DNA from: Polyangium sp. 6x1
GTDB taxonomy: Bacteria; Myxococcota_A; Polyangia; Polyangiales; Polyangiaceae
NCBI RefSeq assembly: GCF_029946515.1
Contig: NZ_JARZHH010000034.1
Span: 1 to 64,000 of the forward strand
Reading direction: 5' to 3'
DNA: 64,000 nt
Below the pieces are notes generated by a model that did not search any database, was not told where the DNA came from, and worked only from the letters and a program-made list of their open reading frames with translations. Position 1 is the stretch's first letter, and the number at the start of each line of letters is the position of its first letter. A program made the translations under genes and the position numbers. Below, one piece after another: positions 51,820-64,000 of this stretch.

Positions 51820-52605
51820 ATGACAGCATCCGTCCGTGACCTACAGATCGGGGAGATGATCAGTGTCTCTGCGCACTGGCTCGCTCCCGAACACAAGCCC
51901 GTTCTCCTCTCGATTCCGGAAACCGCCCCGCTCGTCGGTCGGATCGAGATCGTGCACGCGAACCTCGTCGCGGCGCGCGATGGCGACACCTCGTCGTCCG
52001 CGCTCCGCGCCCTCGGCGAGGAGGCCGAGGGGCTCGACGATCGGCACGATCACCTCTCGCGCACCCTCTTTTATTCGATGCTCGCGGCCCAATATCACGA
52101 GCTCGGGAAGGCCGTGCCCAATGAAGCGAGGGCCGAGGCCATCGAGAGCGCGCGGGAGGCGCTTTTTCCGCATCGTCTCAGCATCGTCTCGGCCTCGTAC
52201 CAGGCGGAGGCGGGCAATGCCGCGCAGATCGCGAAGCTCGCCGAGGGCGAGCTTGCCCCCCTGCTCGAAACCATTCACGTCGACAAGGACACGTCCGCGA
52301 AGGACGTCGCGCTGAAGCTCGGGGAGACAGGAAAGCAGCTCGGGGCCGTCGAGAATCAGAAGCCGCAAGCCGCCGCCGAGGCGCAAAAGAATGCCATTGC
52401 GCCCGCCGAGGTCCGAAAGCGCATGCGCGCGTGGGCCACGCTGGCCGAGACGATCCTGGCGAACCTCGAACAATCGATTGCGCCCGCGGCTGCGGTGGAC
52501 GCCATCCGCGCGCCATTGCTCGCGGCGGCGGAGAAGGCGACGGCGCGGAGGCGGGCAAAGCGAGCGGCGAAGGGGAAGCAGGGGGCCGAGACGCCGGAGG
52601 GTTGA
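51820..52605 (+). CDS. Paralogous hypothetical protein, copy 2
   Basis: 261 residues from ATG 51820; the longer frame upstream is a shadow in the tandem array. All helical, no signal peptide, ends in RAKRAAKGKQG and a short tail. It is a paralogue of 21479-22258 over the N-terminal half. The tail of a third copy survives at 48334. Both intact copies lie next to toxin-type or glycan-binding proteins, but the function is unknown. It is divergent from the PLAT-RCC1 gene and 57 bases before the next lipoprotein gene. Confidence 0.75.
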   Translation: MTASVRDLQIGEMISVSAHWLAPEHKPVLLSIPETAPLVGRIEIVHANLVAARDGDTSSSALRALGEEAEGLDDRHDHLSRTLFYSMLAAQYHELGKAVPNEARAEAIESAREALFPHRLSIVSASYQAEAGNAAQIAKLAEGELAPLLETIHVDKDTSAKDVALKLGETGKQLGAVENQKPQAAAEAQKNAIAPAEVRKRMRAWATLAETILANLEQSIAPAAAVDAIRAPLLAAAEKATARRRAKRAAKGKQGAETPEG

Positions 52606-52662
52606 GGCGTCCGGGGGGGGGCGCGGTTGACGTTCTTGTCGACCCCGTGGGAGCATGTCCCT

Positions 52663-53313
52663 GTGAAACCGTTTTTCCGCGCCGCGGCGATCGGGCTGAT
52701 CGCCCTTGTTCTCCCGAGCTGTTCGATCATGGATCCGGATGACCGTCAGGCGCTGCGTGATCGCCTCGCCGGGATGATGCCTGAAGACATCTTCCAGTTG
52801 CGTAAAGGGGCCATGAACGGGAGGGGGATCCTCTATTTCAAAGAGAGGCCAAGCAACGATAAGGTTGGCAAGCTCTACTGCCGTGAGTATGTCGAGGGTC
52901 AGTGGCAAGATTGGAAGGGGGACAAGGAATGGAGGGTCGACGACGTCCTCGACTGTCTCAGAAATGATCCCTTCAACGTGAGCTATCTCGACTGCAAGGA
53001 TCAGTTTCTGTCCACGGAAACTACGTTGAAGAAGGGCGATATCATGGCGCAGCAGACCCCCGGCAAGGATGTGGAGTGCCGGTTCGAGTTCGATTGGCGG
53101 TACGAGCCCGACATCCTCCCCGAGGAGCTCTGGAAGGCCGAATCGATCTCGTTCGACGAGATGATCGACTTCCTGGTCAGCCTCCCCGCGCCCCCACCGG
53201 GCTTCATTGCGCCCGAGCTCGCGCCCTTGCTTTGCCCGCTCGGCGCAGGACCCGGGTGGGGGTGCCCGAGCGATCCGTACACCGAGACCGATCCGCCGGA
53301 AGGGGGAGGGTGA
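52663..53313 (+). CDS. Hypothetical lipoprotein
   Basis: 216 residues from GTG 52663, with a GGGAG about 10 bases upstream; this start puts the lipobox LPSC at residue 20. The mature part has conserved-looking Cys and Trp residues (LYCREYVEGQWQDWKGDKEW, VDDVLDCLRN, CPLGAGPGWGCPSDP). No family recognised. It is followed by the duplicated-domain gene with 1 base between stop and start. Confidence 0.7.
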   Translation: MKPFFRAAAIGLIALVLPSCSIMDPDDRQALRDRLAGMMPEDIFQLRKGAMNGRGILYFKERPSNDKVGKLYCREYVEGQWQDWKGDKEWRVDDVLDCLRNDPFNVSYLDCKDQFLSTETTLKKGDIMAQQTPGKDVECRFEFDWRYEPDILPEELWKAESISFDEMIDFLVSLPAPPPGFIAPELAPLLCPLGAGPGWGCPSDPYTETDPPEGGG

Positions 53314-53314
53314 C

Positions 53315-54436
53315 GTGAAGCGGGATCGAACCCTCGACCCCAAGCCCATCGCGAAAGGGCCGAGCGCCGCGCTAGAGGAGGAGCTCACGCGCGAATCTTA
53401 TTACGTGCAGGACATGGCCGAGAAGGTTGCGATCGCGCGTGAGAAGGAAAAGCTCATCCAACGGGCGTTTTGTGATCCCGTCCCGGCGGAGGACCTGGAA
53501 TGGGCGCGGCTCCACCGCGAACGAGCTGCGCGGAACTTGGAAGCGTCACGGTGGACCAACGCGGGGCAATGGGCGTACGAGGCGTATGTCGCGAGCGCGG
53601 GCGGCACGTTCGAGGGCCGTAGCGTGCCATGGAACAGCCGCGAGGTGCATCACGAGCCATGGTGCGACTTCGGTGACCGCGTGGCGGGCGCCCCCGAAGG
53701 CGAGAGCAACGAGGAGACTCTGGTCGCCGCGCTAACCTCATTTGGAAGCCGCACGGGACAGCAAGCGCCGACACCGTCGGAGCACTGGCTCGCGGCAGCC
53801 CGCGCCGTTCGAACGAATTGGGCGGACAGAAAGGCGCGCGCCCCGAAAGCGCCCCTCGAACCCGTGATAGGATCGGTCGTCCCTCCGGGTACGAAGGAGC
53901 GAATCCGTGAGCTCCGGATGAAGCGAGCCGAGCTCAAGATCCTCCCGCTCGCGCCAGGCCCCTCCGCCGCGCGCGAGGCGGAGCTCGCGCGCGAGCTTTA
54001 TTGCACGGTCGATCCTGCCGAGAGGGAGGCGCTGCTCGCGGCGCTCCTGGAGCTCGACCGCCGGGCGAAACAAGACCCCATCCCCGAGGAGGACGCGGAA
54101 TGGGCCCACGCCCATCGGGAGGGTGAGCGTGGCCTCCTGCGAAGGATACGCGCCGCGCGCAAGGACATTGCCGCCGAGCTCGCCTACCGCGCGTATTGCG
54201 AGACCGAAGGCATACCGGTAGACGAGAGGGCGCTCGCGACTCGCCTCCCGGACGAGTTCTACTGGGTCGGCGATCGGATGATCGACAAACCCGAGGAGCC
54301 CGAGCGGGAGACGCTCGCGGCGGCCCTCGCCGTGTATGCGGCCTGCACGCGAAAGGAGCCTCCGCGCCCCTCGGAAGCCTGGCTCGCCGCGATCCGCAAG
54401 GTCCGCGAAGTTATGCCGAAGCCCCAGAAACCATGA
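53315..54436 (+). CDS. Cytoplasmic protein with two homologous halves
   Basis: 373 residues from GTG 53315 with GGGGGAGGG upstream. Two repeats of about 150 residues, at 17-165 and 205-365, align: ALEEELTRESYYV with REAELARELYCTV, then PVPAEDLEWARLHRE with PIPEEDAEWAHAHRE, AYEAYVASAGG with AYRAYCETEG, and PSEHWLAAARAVR with PSEAWLAAIRKVR. So it arose by internal duplication of a helical module. No family was recognised and there is no signal peptide. It forms an ATGA overlap with the next gene, so it is an operon member. Confidence 0.7.
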   Translation: MKRDRTLDPKPIAKGPSAALEEELTRESYYVQDMAEKVAIAREKEKLIQRAFCDPVPAEDLEWARLHRERAARNLEASRWTNAGQWAYEAYVASAGGTFEGRSVPWNSREVHHEPWCDFGDRVAGAPEGESNEETLVAALTSFGSRTGQQAPTPSEHWLAAARAVRTNWADRKARAPKAPLEPVIGSVVPPGTKERIRELRMKRAELKILPLAPGPSAAREAELARELYCTVDPAEREALLAALLELDRRAKQDPIPEEDAEWAHAHREGERGLLRRIRAARKDIAAELAYRAYCETEGIPVDERALATRLPDEFYWVGDRMIDKPEEPERETLAAALAVYAACTRKEPPRPSEAWLAAIRKVREVMPKPQKP

Positions 54437-54981
54437 ATCCCCGTATCATGGTCACGCTCTGCGCGCCCATCCTCGCCGCGTCCCTCCACGCCGGCACGGC
54501 CCACGCGGAGCCCAATGCCTGGCAATTCGACGTCAAAGCCTCCTACGTCGTCCTCGGCGACCACGCCAAACGCTCGACCGGCGGCCTCATGCCGTCCCTC
54601 TCCGCCCGACGCACCATTGCCCTGCGCGAAAACCTATCCCTCGGCCTCGGCGCTCATTTGGGTGCCTTCGGCCTCTTTCGTGACCCGGCCTGGATGGGCG
54701 TGCTCGGAGGCCCGCTCCTCAGCGCCAGCCTTCGACCTCTCCGCGCCCCCGTGTCCTTCGAGCTCGCCGCGCACCTCGATTTCGGCCGCGTCCCCATCTG
54801 CAACGCGTGGGGACTCTGTTCACGGTATCTCGGCCTCTTTCCCGCCATCCATCTCGGGCTCGCGTACACGCTCGCGAACCACCTCGCCCTCGTCGCCGCC
54901 TGCGGCGTCCGCCTCCTCCGCACGCTCGCGTGGACCGGCGTCAGCGTGGAACCCGCGGTCGCCGGCAGGGTTTCCTTCTGA
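54433..54981 (+). CDS. Exported beta-barrel-like protein
   Basis: 182 residues with a signal peptide (VTLCAPILAASLHAGTAHA-EP). The rest alternates hydrophobic and polar residues in short strands with Gly and aromatic turns (WQFDVKASYVVLGDHAKRST, LSLGLGAHLGAFGLFR, PVSFELAAHLDFGRVPI), typical of small outer-membrane barrels. It overlaps the preceding gene (ATGA). An ATG five codons later could also be the start. Function unknown. Confidence 0.65.
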   Translation: MNPRIMVTLCAPILAASLHAGTAHAEPNAWQFDVKASYVVLGDHAKRSTGGLMPSLSARRTIALRENLSLGLGAHLGAFGLFRDPAWMGVLGGPLLSASLRPLRAPVSFELAAHLDFGRVPICNAWGLCSRYLGLFPAIHLGLAYTLANHLALVAACGVRLLRTLAWTGVSVEPAVAGRVSF

Positions 54982-55015
54982 GGGACTTGTCAAGGCCCAA
55001 CCGAGGCTCGATCCC

Positions 55016-55303
55016 CTACGCCCCGCCCGTCCGCGCGCTCTCCTCGGGCGACGTGGGGGTCTCCGGCGTCGAAGCCGCTTCGGTCCGAGATTTCCACAGG
55101 TGATGGATCAGGCAGATCGCAGAAATCGTCCACGCGATCTGCGCGGCTCGATGCTCGGGGAAGCGGCGGAGGAGCTGGAACATGAGCTCCCACCGCCGCG
55201 ACCATTCAAACGGGCCCTGGATCTGCTCGCCGGGGATGAGGCAAAGCACCCCCGCGATGAAGCTGCACCAGGCCAGGGTCTTCCGTTCCGTAGCGTCTAG
55301 CAT
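55016..55303 (-). CDS. Small two-helix membrane protein
   Basis: 95 residues with two hydrophobic stretches (TLAWCSFIAGVLCLIPGE and AAQIAWTISAICLIHHLW) and a charged loop with FEWSRRWELMFQLLRRFPEH between them. No family recognised. It lies convergent to the barrel-like gene and 124 bases from the divergent HTTM gene. The ribosome site is weak, so it is a modest call. Confidence 0.5.
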   Translation of the reverse strand: MLDATERKTLAWCSFIAGVLCLIPGEQIQGPFEWSRRWELMFQLLRRFPEHRAAQIAWTISAICLIHHLWKSRTEAASTPETPTSPEESARTGGA

Positions 55304-55427
55304 GTGATAGCCCCGCGCAGGATACCCGCGCGCGCGCCGAGCCTAACGCAAACCGCCCCGCGAGGGGAAGGGGAGGCAAGGGAAGAGGTGCGGCGGGCGA
55401 GAATTCGCGCTAATGGGGGGACGCCCC

Positions 55428-57449
55428 ATGAGCTCCGCCACCGGAACGCCGCCCATCGACGCCAGCACGGCCCCCGAGGCCCTCGAAGAAGCGCCAAACG
55501 AGGCCTCCGATGCCGCGCCCGCGGGCTCGGCCGAGACGCCGAAGGGCCTCGGGTGGCTCACGTGGCACCTCCAGGGCTACTGGACGATCATCCGCGACGT
55601 CTACCTCTCGATCGACCGGCGGACCCTCGGCTTCGCCCGGATCATGCTCGGCTTCCTCCTCGTCATGGACCTCCTCCGGCGCACGCCGGACTGGCTCCAC
55701 ATGTACTCCGACAAGGGGGTCCTACCGACGCACGTGAACCTCTTCCGGCCGCAGGCCTGGGGCGCCTTCACCCTCTTCAATGCCTTCTCCACCGCCCCGG
55801 AGCTCTGGGCCCTCTGGGCGATCCTCCTCGTCACGTTCACCTGCGTCCTCGTCGGCTACAAGACGCGGATCGCTCACGTGCTCGCCGCGATCTTCGTGGC
55901 CAGCATGAATGGCCGGATTCTCCTCATCGAGAATGGCGGATACGTCGTTTTCAACCTCCTCGTGATGTGGACCGCGTTCCTCCCGATGGGGGACCGCTTC
56001 TCCGTCGACGCCCTGCTCGCCTCGATGCGCCGTCGGAGCGAGGCGAACGCGGACGAGCTCAACGACCGCACCGACGTCATCGATCCGCGGCGCCTCACGC
56101 CCCACGTCTCCCTCGTGGCCGGCGTCGTCCTCCTCCAGATCGCCGCCATTTATTACTTCAACGTCATTCACAAGACCGGCGCCGCCTGGAAAAACGGGAC
56201 CGCGGTCCATTACGTGCTCTGGGTCGACCGCATGGTGACGCCCATCGTGGCGTTCGCCCGCCAGATCACGCCGCCCGCGCTCCTCATCGTGGCCACGAAG
56301 TTCGTCCTGATGGCCGAGGCCACGATCCCGATCTGCGTCGCCACGCCGCTCGGTCGCACCTGGGCTCGCAGGCTCGCCGTCGCGCTCATGTGCGTCCTCC
56401 ACATCGGCTTCGGCGCGACGTTCGTCCTCGGCCCCTTCGCCTGGGCCATGTGCGTCTTCTCCACGCTGCTCTTCACCTCCGACGACTGGGACCTCGCCGT
56501 CCGCACGATGCGCCGCACCCACCGCGCGCGTGTCGTCCTCTTCGACGCCTCGTCCGGCGCCTCGCTCTGGCTCTGCCGCGTCTTGAAGCGCCTCGACCGC
56601 TACGAGCTGCTCACGTTCCGCGCCGAGGAGGGCCTCACGCGTGGCATCGCCGTCGAGCGTCCGAAGGACCACGTGCGTCTCGAACGGAGCGCCGCGCTCG
56701 CCGACATCATCGCCGCGTTGCCGCTCGGCCCCGCGATCGCCTGGCTCCTCCGCGTCCCTGGCCTCTCGCACCTCGTCGACGCGATCTGGAACGCCGTCAC
56801 GGCCCGCGACGTCTCGCGTTTCTTCGGCCTGCGTGTCCCGCGCGCGCCGGGCGTGGTGAAGAGCGCCGAGCCCTCGCCGCTTCGCCGCAAGGTCGGGCGT
56901 TTCGTCATCACGCTGCGCGAGCTCGCGATCGTCGCGATGCTCGCGGGCGCGGTGAACCAGGCGATGGTCGAGCTCTGGGTCGTCAACCGCCGCGTGAAGG
57001 TCCCGCATCCCGAGCCGCTGCGCGTCCTCGCGCAGAAGATGCGGTACCTCCAGGGCTGGTTCATGTTCTCGCCGAACCCCGTCATGGACGACGGCACGAT
57101 CATCGTCGACGCGAAGACCATCGACGGCCGCTCGATCGACCCGTTCACCGGCAAGCCGCCGGAGTTCGACCTCACGAAGGCGCAGAGCCTTCGGTACAAC
57201 CAGATCTGGAGCGACTACTTCAACCGCATGCACCTGCCGGCGAACGCGGCGTACCGGGACGCGATGCGGGACTTCATCTTCCGCTACCCGGAGCGCACGG
57301 GGCGCCCGGAGGACGCGATCGTCTCGGGGGACGTGTACTGGGTGCAGGACATGAACCCGCCCTTCGGCAAGACCGAGTCGTACAAGCTGGAGAAGAACAA
57401 GCTGTTCTCCTTCGAAAACCCCGCCACCCGCGGCCAAGCGAAGCCGTGA
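55428..57449 (+). CDS. HTTM family membrane protein with degenerate DCC-like segment
   Basis: 673 residues from ATG 55428 with GGGGGG seven bases upstream. About ten hydrophobic helices; the N-terminal half (DRRTLGFARIMLGFLLVMDLL, IENGGYVVFNLLVMWTAFLPMGDRFSVD, YYFNVIHKTGAAWKNG) matches HTTM proteins, related to vitamin K gamma-carboxylase-like enzymes. After the membrane part, ARVVLFDASSGASLWLCRVL resembles a DCC thiol oxidoreductase module, but DGxCxxC is changed to DASSGASLWLC, so the redox pair is lost. The last 150 residues are soluble. HTTM-DCC fusions exist; this one has an inactive DCC part. Substrate unknown. Confidence 0.8.
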   Translation: MSSATGTPPIDASTAPEALEEAPNEASDAAPAGSAETPKGLGWLTWHLQGYWTIIRDVYLSIDRRTLGFARIMLGFLLVMDLLRRTPDWLHMYSDKGVLPTHVNLFRPQAWGAFTLFNAFSTAPELWALWAILLVTFTCVLVGYKTRIAHVLAAIFVASMNGRILLIENGGYVVFNLLVMWTAFLPMGDRFSVDALLASMRRRSEANADELNDRTDVIDPRRLTPHVSLVAGVVLLQIAAIYYFNVIHKTGAAWKNGTAVHYVLWVDRMVTPIVAFARQITPPALLIVATKFVLMAEATIPICVATPLGRTWARRLAVALMCVLHIGFGATFVLGPFAWAMCVFSTLLFTSDDWDLAVRTMRRTHRARVVLFDASSGASLWLCRVLKRLDRYELLTFRAEEGLTRGIAVERPKDHVRLERSAALADIIAALPLGPAIAWLLRVPGLSHLVDAIWNAVTARDVSRFFGLRVPRAPGVVKSAEPSPLRRKVGRFVITLRELAIVAMLAGAVNQAMVELWVVNRRVKVPHPEPLRVLAQKMRYLQGWFMFSPNPVMDDGTIIVDAKTIDGRSIDPFTGKPPEFDLTKAQSLRYNQIWSDYFNRMHLPANAAYRDAMRDFIFRYPERTGRPEDAIVSGDVYWVQDMNPPFGKTESYKLEKNKLFSFENPATRGQAKP

Positions 57450-57483
57450 GCGTGAGCGGACCGTCGAAGGCGAAACTTTCGTC

Positions 57484-57511
57484 TTGACTCGTGAAGCTCA
57501 ATCAGTAGAGT
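57484..57511 (+). promoter_or_regulatory. Promoter of the tRNA-Ala gene
   Basis: TTGACT at 57484-57489 and TAGAGT at 57506-57511, with a 16-base spacer, lie 17 bases before the mature 5' end of the tRNA. Fits housekeeping sigma-70-type elements. Confidence 0.6.
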
Positions 57512-57527
57512 CCCGCGAGTCGCTGAC

Positions 57528-57603
<76 letters not shown>

Positions 57604-57624
57604 AGACCAACCCGCAGCGAGATG

Positions 57625-57663
57625 ACGCCGTGTTCCGAACTGGAACACGGCGTTTTTCGTTTT
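57625..57663 (+). terminator. Rho-independent terminator of the tRNA gene
   Basis: Twelve-pair stem ACGCCGTGTTCC / GGAACACGGCGT with a 5-base loop GAACT, then TTTTCGTTTT. It starts 22 bases after the tRNA CCA. Confidence 0.92.
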
Positions 57664-57899
57664 CCATGCCCCCCGCTCCCGCCGGGAATGCGCCGGGCCG
57701 AGGCCGGCGCGCTCGGAAACGCGGGAAAGGAACTGCGCGGCGGACGTCGTTCGAAGGCTTGCGACCGCCTGCTCGCCTCCACAGGTTCGCGATCGGACGG
57801 CACGAGGGGGGAGGTCTGGGCGGACCCCTGCGCTCTCGTCGTGCCCATGCACCGCCGCGGGTCATCACCCGCGAGCGACCGAACAAGGGGGGTATCAGA

Positions 57900-58535
57900 A
57901 TGAAGAAGCAGCTCGTTGCGCTCGTCGCGGCCGGTTCGGCAGTCCTCGGCACCGCTTCGCAGGCCGATGCACAGCCGTACGACCTCATCGAGGCACCAGA
58001 GGGCGTCGAGATCCGCGGGCTCGTGTACAACGGGACCGGTTGCCCGCAGAACTCGGTCGCAGGCACCCTCTCCGCGGACTTCAAAGCCTTGGAGCTCGTC
58101 TTCGGGGCCTTCACCTCCGAGGCGAGCCCGGTCGGCTTGCCGAGCGAGGCGCGCAAGTTCTGTCAGCTCACCGTCGATCTTGGCTTCCCGCAAGGGTACA
58201 GCTTCTCGATCGTCTCGGCCGACTACCGCGGCTACGCCGACCTCGAGGCGGCCGTCGTCGGTACGCAGACGTCGAGTTACTACTTCACCGGCGGCCTCGG
58301 GTACTCGTTCCGCACGAAGCTCGTCGGTCCCTTCTCGGAGAACTACTTCCGCCGCGACAACCTCGCGCTCGAGGCCGCCATCTGGTCGCCGTGCGGCGCG
58401 TCTCGTCCGCTCAACATCAGCACGCAGGCGGCCGTCTCGACGCTCGCGAACCGCGCGGGCAGCGGCCTCATGACGCTCGACTCGCTCAGCCTCGTCGTGC
58501 GTCAGACGTACGGGATCATCTGGCGCAAGTGCTGA
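57900..58535 (+). CDS. DUF4360 secreted protein
   Basis: 211 residues from ATG 57900 (GGGGGG in the leader) with a signal peptide MKKQLVALVAAGSAVLGTAS. The mature part has the DUF4360 pattern: VEIRGLVYNGTGCPQNSVAG, KALELVFGAFTSEAS, RKFCQLTVDLGFPQGYSFSI and a C-terminal C in WRKC. Four Cys probably make two disulfides. DUF4360 proteins are small secreted proteins in fungi and bacteria, of unknown function. It lies downstream of the tRNA terminator. Confidence 0.88.
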   Translation: MKKQLVALVAAGSAVLGTASQADAQPYDLIEAPEGVEIRGLVYNGTGCPQNSVAGTLSADFKALELVFGAFTSEASPVGLPSEARKFCQLTVDLGFPQGYSFSIVSADYRGYADLEAAVVGTQTSSYYFTGGLGYSFRTKLVGPFSENYFRRDNLALEAAIWSPCGASRPLNISTQAAVSTLANRAGSGLMTLDSLSLVVRQTYGIIWRKC

Positions 58536-58594
58536 CGCCCTCGTGAACGAATGACGGGCCTCCGGACGAACGTTCGTCCGGGGGCCCCTTCGTT

Positions 58595-59218
58595 TCAGGT
58601 CAAACCTTCGAGGTGGCTCCGGTCGTTGATGCAGAGGATCCGCACGGTGTCGCCCTGGCGGTCGACGCGCTGCACGGAGCAGTTGTCCACGCGGAAGACG
58701 ACGGGCGGCGGCGCCTCGGCCGGGACGCCGAGCAGGTGGTAGAGGAGCTGGTTGATGGCGACGCCGTGGCTCACGAGCACGATGCGACCTTCGGCGCCGC
58801 GGGCGAAGAGGCCCTCGACGAAGCCCGCGATCCGGGCCCGGCAATCGGCGTTCGACTCGCCGCCCGGCGGGCGGTAGAGCGGGTCGCGCGCGAGGAGCGC
58901 CCGCCACACGTCGGGGTGGCGCGCCTCGAGGTCGGCGAACGAGGTGCCGGTCAGATCGCCGAAGTCGCGCTCGCGGAGCGCGGGGTCCGCGACGAGCGGC
59001 AGGCCCGTCTTCTCGACGAGGGGCGCGGCCGTCTCCAGGGCGCGCGGCAGGTCACTCGCGTAGATCGCGGCGACCGGCTGCTCCGCGATCCGCCGCGCCA
59101 CGGCGTCAGCCTCGCGGCGCCCGCGCTCGGTGAGCGGCGAGGGGCCGTGCCCCGTGAAGAAACGATCGCGGTTCCCCTCCGACTGACCGTGGCGAACGAT
59201 GATGAGTTCGATGTGCAT
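58595..59218 (-). CDS. Histidine phosphatase (phosphoglycerate-mutase-like)
   Basis: 207 residues from ATG 59218. RHGQSEGN near the N terminus carries the phosphorylated His; SHGVAI, the matching late motif, and a FTGHGPSPLTERG segment are present, and the conserved Glu of RERDFGDLTG is likely the proton donor. This puts it in the histidine phosphatase superfamily, with a size (about 200 residues) of broad-specificity phosphatases such as GpmB/CobC. Exact substrate unknown. A weak ribosome site. Confidence 0.88.
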   Translation of the reverse strand: MHIELIIVRHGQSEGNRDRFFTGHGPSPLTERGRREADAVARRIAEQPVAAIYASDLPRALETAAPLVEKTGLPLVADPALRERDFGDLTGTSFADLEARHPDVWRALLARDPLYRPPGGESNADCRARIAGFVEGLFARGAEGRIVLVSHGVAINQLLYHLLGVPAEAPPPVVFRVDNCSVQRVDRQGDTVRILCINDRSHLEGLT

Positions 59219-59429
59219 GGTGCGAGAGCGCTCTGCCCCTTGGCGCGCAGCATAACGCGCCCGCGCGGGTGAGGACCACGAGCCGCACGACTTGATGCCT
59301 GCAGGCATCGATATGAATTCTTCTTCATCCAGCAGGATCGGGCCTCTTGTCGGGGTGACGCGTGCATCGACTGCTGGTACGGAACTTGATGGTAAACCTG
59401 GGTTGCATCCGATTGCTTGGAGAGGACGC

Positions 59430-63374
<3,945 letters not shown>

Positions 63375-63386
63375 GCCCACGAAAAA

Positions 63387-63413
63387 GGGGCTCGGCCTTC
63401 GGCGCCGAGCCCC
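63387..63413. terminator. Bidirectional hairpin between convergent genes
   Basis: GGGGCTCGG and CCGAGCCCC pair over a 9-base loop. On the minus strand the stem is followed by TTTTTC, a good terminator for the partial gene at 63447. On the plus strand it follows the giant-protein stop by 12 bases, with a C/T-rich trail. Confidence 0.75.
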
Positions 63414-63446
63414 TCCTTCCCCCCGTTCATCTCTCCAAACGCGGGC

Positions 63447-64000
63447 TCACTTGCAGCAGAAGGTCACCGCACCTTCGGGCGTGAGCTCTCCCGTCGGCTG
63501 GCCGCCCTTCGCGGTGCAGTTGCCGCTCGGCGTGGCCGGGACGGCCTCGATCGACCACGAGTTCGAGTCGAGCTGTCCGGTCACGTTCCTGCACGTGTCG
63601 CTGTCGAGCGCGATCGGGGCGGTGCTGGCGCCTTCTGCCACGCAGTTGTCGAGATCGTGGAAGCGGTACAACCCGCCTGCGCACGTCGTGCCGGCCTCGC
63701 ACGTGCACGCGCTGCACGCGCGCGTGTCTGCGGCGCTCTTGTAGCTCACGACCTGGGAGAAGCCGTCGGGGCAGGCGTGTTCGCCTTCCTGCCGGATGCA
63801 AAGGCTCTCCGTCGCCGCGGGCTTCGGCGCGCACGCCGATCCGGCGCCGCAACCGCCGTTCGAGGTCTTGGCGGCGCACGCCGTGATCTTGCCGGCGAAG
63901 GGCTCCTTGTTCTGGAGCTCGCTCACGGAAGGCGGACAGCTCCCGGGCGACGTCACGGTCGCCGCCCCGTTCAGGCGGCAAGCGAGCGCGCCTGCGAAGC
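63447..64000 (-). CDS. Partial gene: Cys-rich secreted-type protein
   Basis: The frame is open to the right edge of the window, so the N terminus (and any signal peptide) is missing; a GTG at 63956 lies inside. About 180 visible residues hold about 17 Cys in patterns such as ACAAKTSNGGCGAGSACAP, RACSACTCEAGTTCAGG and FCCK at the end, with a beta-rich tail. This is a disulfide-rich type often found as myxobacterial secreted or surface proteins. No family can be named with the N terminus missing. Confidence 0.65.
   Translation of the reverse strand, partial: FAGALACRLNGAATVTSPGSCPPSVSELQNKEPFAGKITACAAKTSNGGCGAGSACAPKPAATESLCIRQEGEHACPDGFSQVVSYKSAADTRACSACTCEAGTTCAGGLYRFHDLDNCVAEGASTAPIALDSDTCRNVTGQLDSNSWSIEAVPATPSGNCTAKGGQPTGELTPEGAVTFCCK

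Overview
The window is about 70% G+C, gene-dense DNA of a Gram-negative predatory-type delta-proteobacterium, most likely a myxobacterium of the Polyangiales (Polyangium/Sorangium relatives). This is inferred from several markers: two proteins with MYXO-CTERM tails, Hanks-type Ser/Thr kinases, a PilZ protein of the Myxococcus paralogous type, a double-CXXCG immunity-like protein, many lipoproteins, and RCC1 and thrombospondin type 3 repeat proteins. No CRISPR array, rRNA, complete IS element or prophage was seen. One tRNA gene, tRNA-Ala(CGC), is present.

Layout. 1-16.5 kb is mostly chromosomal backbone: envelope lipoproteins (M23 peptidase, TPR-like), a PilZ protein, an acyl-CoA synthetase, an ATP-grasp enzyme, a degenerate sigma-54-type AAA+ regulator behind a good sigma-54 promoter, a MYXO-CTERM protein, a kinase/LysM pair, a DHFR-fold protein beside a duplicated TerB tail, a GT-C glycosyltransferase, and a MinD-like/J-like/HTH fusion. 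16.5-33.5 kb holds DUF1015, a SitA/SitI-like toxin-immunity pair (19.1-21.4 kb), GluQRS, a second kinase, poly(A) polymerase, a transglutaminase, Nudix, an RCC1 lipoprotein, a pentaheme lipoprotein and trehalose-phosphatase. 33.5-42.2 kb has a second acyl-CoA ligase, a TlpA-like lipoprotein divergent from an outer-membrane redox-type cluster (DUF4266, DUF3570 barrel and heme-motif lipoproteins, two with CX4CH), a cupin and an OmpA-like lipoprotein.

An accessory island spans about 43.4-52.6 kb. It has lower G+C, down to 33% at 43501-43560. It holds a six-bladed propeller/aerolysin-like pore-forming toxin, 82-bp dispersed repeats around a Cys-rich lipoprotein, a vanadium haloperoxidase-family protein, remnants of DUF1214 and AraC genes, a secreted alpha/beta hydrolase, a PLAT-RCC1 protein, and a 43-bp tandem array. 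The array lies in front of one member of a paralogous pair; the other member adjoins the toxin-immunity locus at 21.5 kb. 52.6-64 kb has a hypothetical lipoprotein operon, an HTTM protein, tRNA-Ala, a DUF4360 protein, a histidine phosphatase, a 1314-residue calcium-repeat surface protein with a MYXO-CTERM tail, and a partial Cys-rich gene.

Most notable: a roughly 48-bp imperfect palindrome inserted in frame in two unrelated genes (GluQRS and the glycosyltransferase), the propeller-aerolysin toxin, the Sit-like pair, and the catalytically degenerate sigma-54-type AAA+ protein. Functions are read from sequence alone; start sites were adjusted using ribosome binding sites and signal peptides where these were visible.
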